From the NCBI GenBank assembly GCA_036250195.1, contig JAVHZZ010000003.1, forward strand, positions 296,079,565 through 296,143,564: a stretch of DNA of 64,000 bases, given 5' to 3'. Shown here in pieces: positions 10,403-21,920 of the stretch; positions within the stretch are counted from its first letter, which is position 1; every line of letters starts with the position of its first letter. A model generated the notes under the pieces. That model had not been told where the DNA came from. It did not search any database and saw only the letters and a program-made list of their open reading frames with translations. A program made the position numbers and the translations under genes. The DNA comes from Mixophyes australis. Its lineage: Eukaryota; Chordata; Amphibia; Anura; Limnodynastidae.

Positions 10403-12633
10403 TATTAGCCAAGGGTGTCTGAGTAAGGCTGATATAGCCCAGACCAAAAAAAAAAATCTGAATTATTGATATCATCCACAGTATAAACAAACATCTAAAT
10501 TATTATCAGTCAGTTGACAGTTCAATATTCAAGATTCCATAGCAAATGAAAGTTTAACTGTACCAATTCTCTTAACTTTTATATAGATATGAGTAAAGAA
10601 TTTATTTTAATTTGATTCTAGTTTCAGCTTCATTTATCTTTTAAGATGGAGTTATGTCCATTACTTATTAAATTAATGTAAACTCTGAAGGTTTAAAGAT
10701 AGTGACACTTTAGGAAATGTCCAGTGACCAAATTTGCTTATCCTGTCAAGTCTTCTTAGAATGCCCAAAATTATGCTTCCCAGTACAAAAATCAGAACCA
10801 TCCAATTTTCTATAGCAAACCCACTGTTTTAAAAAGTCAGAACTGATACAAAAGCCTGGTCCAAGGTACTATAGACAAAGGGCATCTTTTTTTCTTTTTT
10901 TTTTTTTAAACTGGCCTTGGGAACAAAAAAAAGTAACCAAAACAGTTCCAAAATATTATCAGTGTCAATCAATGAGAAATACCAAATGGATACTTTGGAA
11001 GGCAAAAATTTTCCTTTTTTTTGGGAAAACTGGACTTTTGTGCCTTGCCATGGAGATGTGAACTGGAGATTTTGAGCATAAATGGTTTAACTTGATGGTC
11101 ATGTGTCTCCACCTAAATAACTAGGAAGCAATGTTGTGTGTGTTACATGGACAAAACATCAAGACACTATTTACAAGGTGCCAATGCAGAGATTATATTT
11201 TTGAGATAACTGCTATGGTTTTCTTAAGCAGTCATTGTGTACCTAGCCTAAATGTGGTCCCCCTGTTGTGGTTGTATCACAATAAGCAAGACACCACTGC
11301 TTGGGCCAGAGCTGCAGATAACATTCATATAAAATGAAATAGGAAATACTATCTGAAAAGCTAGGGTCATTAATACATTGACTGCCATGTTTTAATTTTG
11401 TGGTTATTAACAGAGATCACTATATACAACACAGTTGTATTTTGTTACAATGAATTACCTATTTCTGCAGAAACAAAAATGAAATAAATGACGCTTATAA
11501 ACAGGGTAAATATTTATATTCATCATTACGTGCTTAAACTTTATTGACATGCCAAGATGTGTGGTGCCATATCCCAATAGAGGGCAGATTCAATGTAGTG
11601 AACTAATGTGCGATAGGTAGCACTCTTCATGTACATACAATTGTCAGGTCTGGGGACAGAAAGGGCGGTGGTAGGGCAAAGGGAGAGCTGGATTCTAGTA
11701 AAAACATGAAACACCAATTTAAAAAACAACAAAAAGGTATTGAAGACCTTGTGACGCTACAGAGTTAACTTCCTGGAGATTATAAACAGCCTTACTACCT
11801 TTAGGTCTAAGGTTATTTTCCCATAGAGGACAGTAGCACTCATCTTGTTGAAGAGATCAGAGTATAGTCAGGGTTCAAGAGCCAGCAGGGTAGCCTCCAA
11901 AGCCAAAAAAGGGTTAAGGTTATAAAGGGTAGTTGTACAAGACAAAGTCAAAAACACAAGTAAACAACCCAAGAGTAAAAGGAGCACTAGTTTAGAGACC
12001 CTGGTTAAAAGAAACAAGTTCAATAAACTGTCAGTGAGTTGCTTCCAGGAAACTATATATAGGCCATAAACTGAGGTAACAGGTTATTGCCAGGAACTTA
12101 TCAGTAAGAGCCTTCCAGATCCTAGTCAGCAGAAATATAAGTAACTAAGCTTCAGCAAACTGCAACAAAAAGTCTGTGGCTCACTGTGTATAGGCTGCAT
12201 CTCCGCAATTCAGAGTTCGCAGTATGAGTTCTGGCCATCACTAGACTACTCCTGGGCATTAGTGGCATGAGAAAGCCTGCACCTCCTACAGTGTAGCAGC
12301 CATATCATTCTGCAAAAGAGGCATGACTTTAACCAGTGACCCCTCAGCACCAACAGTGAGGCCCTCAGGGAATATCAGACCCTCACGTCAGGGCATGTTC
12401 GGGACTGCACTGGCACAGGACCTAGCATCCTATCTCCTGTTCAACTTGCTGTATTTTGTCCCTTGTTTGTATGAGCTACATTTCATATATTATCTGATGT
12501 ACATTTGTGCAATAGTGGCACTTTTATTTAATACTGTAATAATTACTTATGTTATTCAAAATAAAATAATTAGGACTGAACAGATTCATCATACATTGCT
12601 TCTCATACTTATTTTTTGTTTGTTTAATAAGTA
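10403..12633. other. Downstream intron, no bounded element
   Basis: From 11600 to 12470 the composition is more GC-balanced, with GGGTTCAAGAGCCAGCAGGG-type text that could be an old repeat, but I find no ends or coding. The rest is AT-rich unique-looking DNA. Confidence 0.4.
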
Positions 12634-12660
12634 AAATCTGTAATGGGTTATTTGTCACAT
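12634..12660. repeat. Solitary Tc1/mariner terminal-repeat remnant
   Basis: It carries ATGGGTTATTTGTCACAT, which with flanking bases is also found at 63894-63920 at the right end of the Tc1-like element there (26 of 27 positions equal). No transposase remnant is visible nearby, so this looks like a solo end or a deletion scar of the same family. Confidence 0.55.
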
Positions 12661-15238
12661 TAGACTATTACCGTATATTTTTGGTGAGCAATAAATGATG
12701 GTTATTTCCTGATAAATAAAATGCAGATCTGAAAGGGTAACTTGTTTGTTTTCACACAAGTGTATATGGAACAGAGATGAATTGGCACCTCATCCAATCA
12801 GAAGAAAATTACACAAGTTAACTGATTGAGGACAAGCACATTTACTTAACAAGACACTCAAATCAACATTTAAGGATCTGAGGATCCTTAGAAGAACCAC
12901 TATTATGCAGCAATTAAACTTAACTTCAGTATTCTATGATTTGTGGCTTCTTGTGCCATAATGTATTTACTGCTTGTCAAATAGAGAGGTCAACTCCCTG
13001 TGCAATCTGACTGCAGTGGTCCAACATTTTCCTTTAATCTCATTAATGCTGAACTGGGGTATTTGATAAGAAAAAAAAAAAAAAAAAAAAAAAAATGTCC
13101 TCATATTTAACCTTCACTGCTATTCTTCACTGCATTAGATATCAGTGACTGCATTAACCTAAATAAAAGCTGAAAGCTCTGAAAATGCATTCCGCTTTAA
13201 TCAGTCTGCTGTGATAACTGATTTAACAGGATCAGGGTTGGAAATAACTTGAGTCCTTGAATCTTGTTTATTTCCAAAAGCACCAATATAAGACATTTTG
13301 TCAGATTCATGTTTACACATAGTCATGTTTGTTCCCTGCTCCATAAACTCCTGGGCTCTAAAACTCTTGGAAAATTATATTTGCTCACATTACCAAAAAC
13401 AGCTACATCAATACTAGCGATGCTGAGACAATGTGCATGACACTTAAAAGAACCGGTGTTTAGCCAATTTAAATTGTTCATCATTATGATCATTATCAGG
13501 CATGTTGGGAAATGAGGTCTGAAAATGGTCAGCTAGTGTACACACTTACACGCTTCAGTGTAAGTTGGAACTGAACCTGCTCCTTGGCCCCAGCACCAAA
13601 CAGTCTGATCTTGTTCAATTTGGGCACCCACCCACTGATCAGCTAGAAGGTGGCCAGTTTATCATCAGCAGAACACCTCCCCCCCTCCCCAATGTCATCA
13701 AGGGAAGAGGTGAGAGTTGAAAATGCTCACCAAAAAATTGGTAAGAAAGTTAAAATATTTCTTGTTTCAAAAACTAGTATTGATTGGCTCATGTAGTGCA
13801 ATGCTGCATATATGCCAATTGCTAATTCCCAGCTAATATGTACCATTAGAAACTACATTGTGCATTGTGTAAGTGCAGTGAAATGAAACCAGGTGCTCTT
13901 CAGGGGTTTATGGGTCACATTGTGAGGTCGTCTAATCTTCAAAAGAGACACATTACCCATAGTCACGGTTAAAAGATAATAAACTGAATGAAAAAAAGGA
14001 GCACTTATTTGTAATAACACAACAGCAGGCATTTTAAAAGAAGTGTGGCAAGCTATAACAAGTCTTACAATAAACCAGGTGGCCCAGGGACAGTCTTTTG
14101 CCCATTACTGGTGTAGTTAGCTCCATTAACAATGTGTGCAACAAACATGTTGTATGGCTGCTTTCAATAGCGGAATGTGGCCGCATTGGACTTTGTAACA
14201 GCTAGATGGCGTCTCAGGGCAGCTGCACTTGTTCTGGGATCACAAATAGTTCGGGACATCATTGGTAATACCTGTTATTTTTATTTTTTTTAATTTGGTA
14301 CAAACAACTGATAGAGATTTACAAGATTCACTGATAAATGACAAATCTTGACTTATGATAAACATTTTCTAAAATAAATTAAAACAAATACACATGTACA
14401 GCAATATTACACAAAAAAGCTCTTATGAATTGTATGCACTGCCACTTTGTATTGAAATGATAATGTATGCTGTGTCCAGCAATCTGTTCCATAATCTACA
14501 GATTCATGTGCTTTACAGTTCTTTCCCTAATTACACCAGTTCTATGGGTTGCACATGTCCTTTATTATCAAACAAACAAAAACATATTTTTTTTTTTTAC
14601 TCCCTAGCATTGGTCTTCTCTTTTTATTGTCTTATAGTGGCATACCGAACATAGAAAAACTCCAACATCATTTATAGAGTGGACTGATGGGCTTAAAAAC
14701 GTAATAAGAGCTTTGGTCAGTATACTGGCTACACTACTTTAGCCTACACTACCTATGCCTGTTCCAATTTGTATTCATCACTAATAGGTATACATTTTGC
14801 AGTGAATGTCATACATAGAAATTAAAAAAAAAAAAAAGCCACTTTGGCACTTGGGGGACCATGAAAATGCACTCAAACTTGGGGTCCAAGGACAATGGCG
14901 CACTGACATTTGGGGTCCTATCCAAAAGTACAGATTCAGCACCATTGTTTTAATAGATGCTCAGTTCCTGTAATGTTTACAAGAATGCAGCCCCTGCCTG
15001 TTTTCACCTACTTGCCAGTAGTGACAGTCCAGTACCTGATACTTCAAATACACTAGAACATCTTTCCCCCTTGTATTTACATCACAAAAATAACAGTAAT
15101 TTCAGTCCAGAACATGTATCATACAACACACAAGAAGCTCAATACCCGAGCCAAGAGCCAAATAGCGTAACTGTCCAGTGCAACAGTACATGCCAATGGG
15201 CAGACAGCTTATAGTATAGTGAAATAAAGATTACTCAC
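12661..15238. other. Downstream intron next to the 15.2-kb exon
   Basis: A run of about 26 A lies at 13070-13095. The stretch 12870-13300 has balanced composition and no repeat signature and may be conserved non-coding DNA (see findings). No exon continuing the tomosyn sequence with EPFIILSGG was found here on the minus strand. Confidence 0.45.
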
Positions 15239-15317
15239 CCATATCTTGTTGTTTTGTACTCCACCTTCAGGATAGGTTTGCATGGTTCTGGCTTCTTTCC
15301 ATCCTTTATCTGTTTAC
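15239..15317 (-). CDS. STXBP5: Tomosyn-1 exon: KQIKDGKKPEPCKPILKVEY
   Basis: This 79-nt exon on the minus strand has an acceptor ACCCTAG before 15317 and a strong donor GTGAGTAA after 15239. It begins with GT, completing Gly G|GT. It encodes KQIKDGKKPEPCKPILKVEY followed by KTTRY, and ends with GG of the next Gly codon. The charged KDGKKPEP linker followed by CKPILKVEYKT is a signature of tomosyn-1. The paralogue, as I recall it, has REGRKSESCKPILKVEYKT, so this is the best single exon for choosing STXBP5 over STXBP5L. The following exon, expected to begin with EPFIILSGG, is not seen between 1 and 15238. Confidence 0.93.
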
Positions 15318-16144
15318 CTAGGGTTCAAACATGACTAGTTAAAAACAAAAACAGTTACAAGTTTACATAGAAGGCATGACAAACATTAGTGAATACAAGC
15401 TTGCTATGTTACATGTAATCCATGTAAACTTAAAAGTTGAATACATCAATTTAAAATTGTGTTTTACAGATTACATACATGCTTTTCATATGACTAATGA
15501 CAGAACTGTGCAGTCCTCTGAAGTCACCATATAAAAGATACGAGTAGAACATGCATTTTTTTAATGGAGTGTACTGTTGATCACAAATTCTATGTAAGTT
15601 TCACCCAATTCAAGTTATCTGTTGCTCCTAAATAAAACATAATTTGGTAACATTCACAAAAATATATGGCAGCTAGATAGGGTTCGTCAGTCTTTTGCTG
15701 GGGCATGTCATCACAAACTTCCAAAACAATCTACATTATTGAAATATTTAGTTTGGACGGAACAGGAAATCCCATCCAAGTATAGATTTACTGCTTCCTT
15801 AAATCTTATCATTTTAATGGTTTTAGTATTGTGACTCCACTGTGCAAAGGGACCAAGTAACTAAACGAAGCACAACACATGGTGGTTTGCCCCCTGCCCT
15901 ACGGAGAAATAGAGAAAACATCTAGCAGTGGCGAGTGATTTTTTTTTTGGTCACCCTAGGTAACCATGTCTCTGCTCCCTTCTTTGGCTCTCCACAGGCC
16001 ACTTTTTGTCTTTTACCACACAGCAAAAAAATGGTATTTGCACTGAGCCTCCAGATTCTAGGGACTTAACCAGAATTAGACCTGTTTTAACTTCTTTAAA
16101 GGATCGTGTATCATGTGGATATATGAATAAGCATACAGTGAATA
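15318..16144. other. Intron upstream of the 15.2-kb exon, no recognised feature
   Basis: AT-rich, with no bounded element before the Tc1 left end. Confidence 0.45.
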
Positions 16145-17397
16145 TAAACACATCCTTGTTGAAATTGCAGGTGTTTGTGGTGCAAAGCATAAAATCAAAA
16201 TGAATCATGATGGGCCTTTTTTCTCCTTTAATGTAACCTTGCAAACAACAAAATACAATTGAAAAACACTTTTTCTTTTAAGGAAAAAGTGATAAAAAAA
16301 TCTAATGGACCCTGGTTGCACATGTCTGCACACCCTTTGGGCTGTAGCAATGTTCAGAGTTAACCAATCACATTCAAAATCATGGTCAAGATAATTAGCA
16401 TACACTTGCCAGCAACAAAAGGATTGTGATTAACCCAAATAAAAGATAAGCTGTACCAATAGGATTTCCTTGTACTTTCTTGGTTACATCCTACTGGCAA
16501 AGTCCAGGTCCACAATGAGATTTCAAAATATCTATGGGATCTCATTTTTCAGGGGAATAAAATAATTTCAAAGGCATTATGTACAACTTTGAAGACTCAT
16601 CAGTGTAAAAAATGTGGCACAACAGAGACATTGCCAAGATCAGGACGTTCCTCCAAAGTTGATGACAGGACAGGGAGAAAACTAATGGGAGGTTCCCAAG
16701 AAGCCTACAGCAACAATAAAGGATATGCAGGTATTTCTGCAGAACTGGTCACTCCATACATGTGACAACAATCTCCCGTATTCTGCAAGTCTGGGCTATG
16801 GGATAGGGTGGCAAGACAGAAGTCATTTCTCACAAAAAGATCTTCCAAGCCAGTCTAAAATTTGCAAATAAAAAAAAATACAATCACTTGAAACCATATG
16901 GGGGAACGGTCTTATGGGCTGACTAGAGCAGGGTTGAAGATACAGTAGGTTTCGCACAAAGACAACAAAACAGGTTTGGTTGATCTGTGAAGCACGGTGG
17001 TGGCAGCATCATGCTTTCGGGCTGCTTCTCTTCAGCTGGGACAGAGAGAGGGCATAATGAATAACTTCAAAAAGGTCTGTGTACAGGAGATCTCCTTGCA
17101 ATTTGATGGATCTTGAACTCTCTTGCAGGGAAGAATTGAAAAGTGTGAGACGTTGATAGAGATTTAAGAAAATATTTTGCTGTATTAATAAAAGAAAAAG
17201 GTGCTTCCACAAAGGGTTTAAGGATGTGCAGACTTATGCAACCAGGCTATTTTATATTTTCCCTTATTTGTCCTAAAAATCTATTTTACTACTTTATTAG
17301 TTTCAAGGTCTCAACAAAAGGTGAATAAAATCTGACATTTATTTTGATTTACGGATTTTCATCACCAACACCTACAATTTTAACACTTGTGTGTAAG
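16145..17397 (+). mobile_element. Decayed Tc1/mariner transposon with long inverted repeats
   Basis: The ends mirror each other. GTTGAAATTGCAGGTGTTTG (16159-16178) pairs with the reverse complement of CAACACCTACAATTTTAACA (17367-17386). Further in, CCTGGTTGCACATGTCTGCA (16310-16329) pairs with TGCAGACTTATGCAACCAGG (17227-17246). The inverted repeats are therefore roughly 190-200 bp long. Between them, plus-strand conceptual translation gives NFKGIMYNFEDSS, KIRTFLQS and, near 16990, KHGGGSIMLSGCFSSAG. The last is the GGGSVMVWGCF block that precedes a catalytic Asp of Tc1 DDE transposases. Stops and frameshifts make it inactive. It lies in the intron between the 26.2-kb and 15.2-kb exons. Confidence 0.82.
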
Positions 17398-18403
17398 CTT
17401 TCTATAGCCAACATAATTGAGTGGGGCGTTTTTAACTGCAAAATTTATTTTAATCAAGGTAAGATCTTAGACACCAATGTGTCGAGTGAATCGGCTTTAT
17501 AGAACCTAGCGTTGATCTAATGCTGAAGACACTTTTCTAGTGCTGCTCCTCTGATGCAGGATTGAAACAAAATATGTTGCACTAAAAGCCATTGCTTCTT
17601 TGTCAACCCCTAGTACCAGCCTTGTTGTGTATCTTAAATGAACATGAACAGTTTTTAAAAGGTTTGGAAAACCTGACAGACAGCAGATTTTGTAATCAAC
17701 TTGAAGACTTTAAATCAGTGGCAGATCCAGGCTGAAGAGTGGCACATGAATGGCTGTAAGTCATGTGATCATCTCCCATCCAAACACATGACATGTTCTT
17801 CAGTCAGACATGCCTGCTGCTTTAGTATCTCTCCTGGCTAATGGTTTTGCTGTGTTTGGCTTTCATTGCCTTTATGCCTATCTGTGCACGGTCGTAAATA
17901 AGGTATGATTTTTTTTCTTGAGTATATACAGTACAACAGAGATTAAGCAAGTTATTCTATGTTGGGAATGTTTTGCAGTGTAAAAGTTAAACTAGACATG
18001 TGTAATTAACTATAAAAATGTAAGAGTTAAGACAAAGTTAGTTTAACTTTTGACTTTTACATCTTAGCAGAAAAACAAAGTTATTATAGAGCTTATTAGC
18101 AGGTAAAAATTTCAGAAGCTCTGAAAATGACAAGTTAATGCATTTGAAAATGGTTACTCATCCACATGCCAAAGGAATCAGTTTAGAAAGGAGTCATCTT
18201 TAAAAATCTAATATGCAATTTTCCCTTCAATAAAATGACTAGTAAAATCCCAAGCGAATTGAGTTTTCAGATTAGCAAAACTGAATGCTTGAATTTTCTC
18301 TTCTGTCAACCACTCTTTTTTGTTTAAATGTATGGCTTTGTAGTTAGAAAGTCTTTTGAAATGGGATTCCATATTCATCAGTGCATTAAGATCTCAAAGT
18401 CAT

Positions 18404-18448
<45 letters not shown>

Positions 18449-18998
18449 CAGGAATCTTCTAAACAAATCTACTTTAAAAAAAGGTACATTAAAAGTAAAA
18501 AACAGAAAAATAAAAAGTACAAAGCGTTTGAAACCTTACACACCAATAAACATGTGTTGCTTCAAAAACTCCTTGTGCCTCATCTATGAAGAATCAATAG
18601 CAAGTTAAACGTGTAATGTTTGCATAATTATGCAAGACTCGTGTATTGCTCATTAAGCAAGGTTAAATGGACACCAAAACACACACACAAAAATAGTCAC
18701 CATTATTTTGTGTTTTTCCCAGAGAAACAAATGATACTCTAGTATAGCTATAAGTAGCTCTGAAAATGAAAATCATTCTAGTGTTCTAAAAACCCCACAA
18801 GCTCAGTTTTGCCAATGGCCAGTTCATCTTTATTGCCGTCATCCATTTACCTTTAAACATGACGAAAAACTGAGGGTGCAGTATCCATAGGTAGACAGCA
18901 AGAGGGAGAGGGATATTCTCCCCTTCAGCTGTTCTTCATTTTCCATCGAAAGCCCCTGCTACTGCAATGGAAGTGATTCAATAGAAGAATATCATAGG
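17398..18998. other. Intron, no bounded element
   Basis: AT-rich with one CA microsatellite, listed separately. TCAGTGGCAGATCCAGGC near 17715 resembles the start of a hAT element, but I could not find its partner end. Confidence 0.4.
18405..18445 (+). repeat. (CA)n microsatellite
   Basis: About 20 uninterrupted CA units. Confidence 0.99.
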
Positions 18999-19086
18999 GC
19001 AGGCTTGGCTAACCTGTGGCACTCCAGGTGCTGTGAAACTACAAGTCCAAGCATGCTTTGCCAATATATAGCAGCTTATTGCTGGA
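18999..19086. repeat. Half of a dispersed inverted-repeat element (GCAGGCTTGGCTAACCTGTG)
   Basis: It carries CTGTGGCACTCCAGGTGCTG, then TGAAACTACAAGTCCAAGCA, and ends near ATAGCAGCTTATTGCTGG. I recall this phrase as the left half of an abundant frog MITE whose right half is its mirror image. The mirror half is absent here, so this is a truncated copy. Confidence 0.65.
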
Positions 19087-19337
19087 ATCTAGCTAATATA
19101 AAGTATTAATGTGCTAATCTATGGCACCCAGTGGGATTCATTTATTATATCACCTTTCTTTAGTGTTTGCGCCTCTGCAGTGCCCTGTCCGCACTGGACA
19201 GTGGGGAAAACAAGACATACCGTATATACTCGTGTATAAGCCGAGTTTTTCAGCATACTTTTGTATGCTGAAAAAGGGCACTCGGCTTATACACGGGTGA
19301 ACTTACCTGGTGTCCGGTCCGTCGGCTGTCAACCTCT

Positions 19338-19427
19338 GCATATGCGTTGCAACAACAGGAAGTTCGGCATTTGGAACGCAAACTTGCGTTCCAAATGCCG
19401 AACTTCCTGTTGTTGGAACGCATATGC
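19338..19427. repeat. 90-bp near-perfect palindrome
   Basis: Starts GCATATGCGTTGCAACAACA and ends with its reverse complement, with one change (GTTGTTGGAACGCATATGC). The centre is AACGCAAACTTGCGTT, with hardly any loop. It could form a long hairpin or cruciform. Confidence 0.95.
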
Positions 19428-19478
19428 GTTCCACTGCCGGGTAAGTGAAACTAACCGTGGCCTTTTCTTAATCCTTAG

Positions 19479-19694
19479 AAATGTATAGAGCATGTGAACC
19501 TGCACCATCTGTACCCAGCTACCAACAGACCAGACAGTTTCCAGTCTATGAAGCTCAGGAGGAATCAGCTGTTGTTGGATGCCACTCTTGAACCTGTCAC
19601 TGTCACAGACTCCAGCATTAGCGTCTTCCAGAATCAATATCTGTGCTTCCCGGAAGGACCCACCCAGCCATCTCCCATCTTCTACCAGAACATG
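19479..19694 (+). other. Exon-like ORF of unknown origin inside a DNA element
   Basis: This is 216 nt (72 whole codons) open in one frame, running from KCIEHVNLHHLYPATNRPD through SISVFQNQYLCFPEGPTQPS to PIFYQNM. It is bounded by an acceptor-like TTTTCTTAATCCTTAG (ending 19478) and a donor-like ATG|GTAACG (from 19695). The base composition is unlike the AT-rich surroundings. I do not recognise the protein. The other strand is also open over this stretch (19329-19751). It may be an exon captured by the transposon, a piece of the element's own gene, or chance. The window gives no means to decide. Confidence 0.35.
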
Positions 19695-20200
19695 GTAACG
19701 TTTATTTCCTATCGTGTTAGCTATTAATATGCGCGTAAGAAGTTCTATCACCTCTCAACATAGGTCTGATGATCTCACTCAGTATCTTACTCGGGTTGGT
19801 TCGATAGTTCTAGATATGTCAGTACAATGAAGATCTACAGTACCTGCTCTGAAAGGGAAACTGTAAGGCAAGTTCCTGAAAGATATATAGGTTGTCAGGA
19901 TTGAAAAGGTTTTCAAATGCAAATAGCAATTTCTGTGTTCAGTAAAAAAAAGTACCATACTTAAAATATGTTCATTTCTTAAGTCAGTTTGATTGACATT
20001 GAAATAAAACTGTGGGCTGAGTTAGGATAAGACTTTCAAGTTACAAATACAACCCTCCACCCCATTCTCTTTCTTCATTTTTTTCTCTCTCACTCCCTCA
20101 TTCCTTACACCATCTCTATTTTCTCACCCCCATGCGCTCTCTCTCCCCCTCCCTTTTTACCCCTTTCTTTTTCTGTCCCTCTCTCTCTCTCATCCTCGCA

Positions 20201-20222
20201 CTCTCTCTCTCTCTCTCTCTCC
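20201..20222 (+). repeat. (CT)n microsatellite in a pyrimidine tract
   Basis: The purest part of the polypyrimidine-rich stretch from about 20041 to 20228. Confidence 0.95.
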
Positions 20223-20569
20223 CCCCTTTTTGTTTTGTTTAATTTACAGTGCAATTACATAAAGAAACAAACAATACAGCCACCATGTTCATACATTTAT
20301 ATCCCTACCCCTTATATACCCCTTTATTTAGGTTAGGTTGTACCCAATGATTTTATAATCATTTATGAATGTTCCTTGTCATCTAGCTAAAAATGATTTC
20401 ATAGATTGAACCTATCATTTTTATTTAGGTTTTTAAATTAGCGCTCTTTTCCACCCTAGGCTTATACTCGAGTCAATAAGTTTTCCCAGTTTTATGTAGT
20501 AAAATTAGGTGCCTCGGCTTATATTCGGGTCGACTTATACTCGAGTATATACGGTATATAAAACAGGGA

Positions 20570-20880
20570 TATACAAGGTAGACAGAATAATTACAGACAT
20601 GAAAACAGTAGGGAGGCAAGATTACAATCTTGTGAAAAACGGGCACAGTGTGGCTTGGGGCAGTTGTAAGTGCACAAGTGTGAAAGTAGTATAGATAGGA
20701 GTAGGGTAAGCGCTAATGGTTTTCCAGAAAGTGGAAGGCAGGGGGAAAGTGAATGATTAGATTTGAATTTTAAAGGATATGGGGAGCCAGTGTAGGGATT
20801 TGGTGCAATGGATATGGAGCAGCAAGAAATGAAGATCAGTCATGCTGCAGCACATAGGACGGATTGAAGCAGAGATAAAA
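20570..20880. repeat. Probable non-LTR retrotransposon 3' region
   Basis: The phrases GGGGAGCCAGTGTAGGGATT and AAGATCAGTCATGCTGCAGC with CATAGGACGGATTGAAG resemble a dispersed vertebrate repeat (an L2-like 3' UTR). This is recalled from memory. The boundaries are unclear. Confidence 0.45.
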
Positions 20881-20992
20881 GAATGAGAAGAATTCCCAAA
20901 GAGATCCAAAAACTCTGAAAAGGTGTATTGTATGAGGGATTCAGTCCTTCAAGTTAGTCTGTATAAAATCTCTGGAAATACAGTCTTCATTT

Positions 20993-21920
20993 TTTTCTAT
21001 TAAAGATTTTATTTTTGCAAGGGTCAATAGTAAGTATCAATCAATGACGCAATGTGTTACAAACAGCATATGAACACACAGGTAATAAAACAAACCACAC
21101 CTTAGTAAAAAAAAAAAAGTGAAAAGGGGGGCAGTGTGGCAAGCTGCCCGAAGGTGAAAGGAAAGAAGCAGTGGGGTGGAATACTGAAAAGAGGGTCGGG
21201 AGGGGCATAGGCAAGGTGGAGGGTGAAGGGAAGGATCCAGATGGAATGATGTTGGAGTCATGTAACAAAAGGAATTTGAATTTGGAAGTACGAGGTAGAC
21301 TGTGCCCACACTTTATGATTTAAAAGTATGGCAGATACGTCAGGTTTTCCATTTTATACGTGTACCATATTCTGCCAATATTCGTCTGCAGTGGTGGCAC
21401 GGGGGGCTGCTTCCAATCAAATCAGTGGCTATTTGACACAGAGCAGCAGAAATTATTTGATGGAACATCTTCATTTGATGTTTGGCAGCAAATGGAATCC
21501 CAAAAGGCAGGAGGAAAAACCTGGGAGTAGCAGCAGATGTCAATTTGTAATAGTTGTGATGCAAAATTTCGAAGTTTCATGCAGAACGGGACAAGTTTGG
21601 GACATTGCCACCAAATTTGGAGGAAGGATGCTTCCATCCTGCATCCTCTCTAGCATGTGCAGTACGGAAAGATATTTTGTTGATTGGTTGGGACTAAGTA
21701 TCATCTATAAAGGAGTTTATATGCGTTTTCTTTACATTTTAAACAGATTGAACTGGAGGCTGTGTTAGCTCTTATTTCTTCTCAGTCTTCGTTATCTAGG
21801 GGTCCTCCCAGGTCTTCCTCCCAAGCCCACTCATGAGAATCTCGACCATCCGTGTAAGGGACCCCAATTTCCTAGTATTGTAGAGATACAAGACCTTTGG
21901 TAGAGGACCACCAAAGGGAA
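20993..21920 (-). mobile_element. L1/Tx1-like LINE, 3' end, minus strand
   Basis: On the minus strand from about 21850 it reads WAWEEDLGGPLDNED, ICLKCKENAYKLLYR, MEASFLQIWWQCPKLVPFCM and RNFASQLLQIDICC. This is the same C-terminal ORF2 block as GSFLHIWWTFPK in the copy at 9.6 kb. A 3' UTR follows, ending in AATAAAATC and an A-rich tail at about 20993. It is a 5'-truncated copy in the same orientation as the host gene, so its poly-A signal lies in the sense strand of the intron. Stops break the frame. The upstream limit is approximate. Confidence 0.78.

Larger units (their letters stand above)
19219..20555. mobile_element. 1.34-kb DNA element with ACCGTATATACTCG ends
   Basis: The left end ACCGTATATACTCGTGTATA is mirrored by CTCGAGTATATACGGT at the right, and both ends carry several GTATAAG / CTTATAC sub-repeats (CTCGGCTTATACACG, CTCGGCTTATATTCGG). 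I recall the CGTATATACTCGAGTATAAG family as a widespread vertebrate DNA transposon but cannot name its superfamily. A TA on each side may be the target duplication. Inside are a 90-bp near-perfect hairpin (19338-19427), an exon-like ORF (19479-19694) and a pyrimidine-rich stretch (20041-20226). No transposase is recognised. Confidence 0.75.

Noticed and set aside
1..15238. Search for the following tomosyn exon (EPFIILSGGLSYD)
   Set aside because: Not found on the minus strand. It must lie before the window.
19329..19751. 140-codon minus-strand ORF in the DNA element as a transposase
   Set aside because: It has no DDE or other transposase motif. It runs through the palindrome and opposite the exon-like frame, so chance or mirror coding is more likely.
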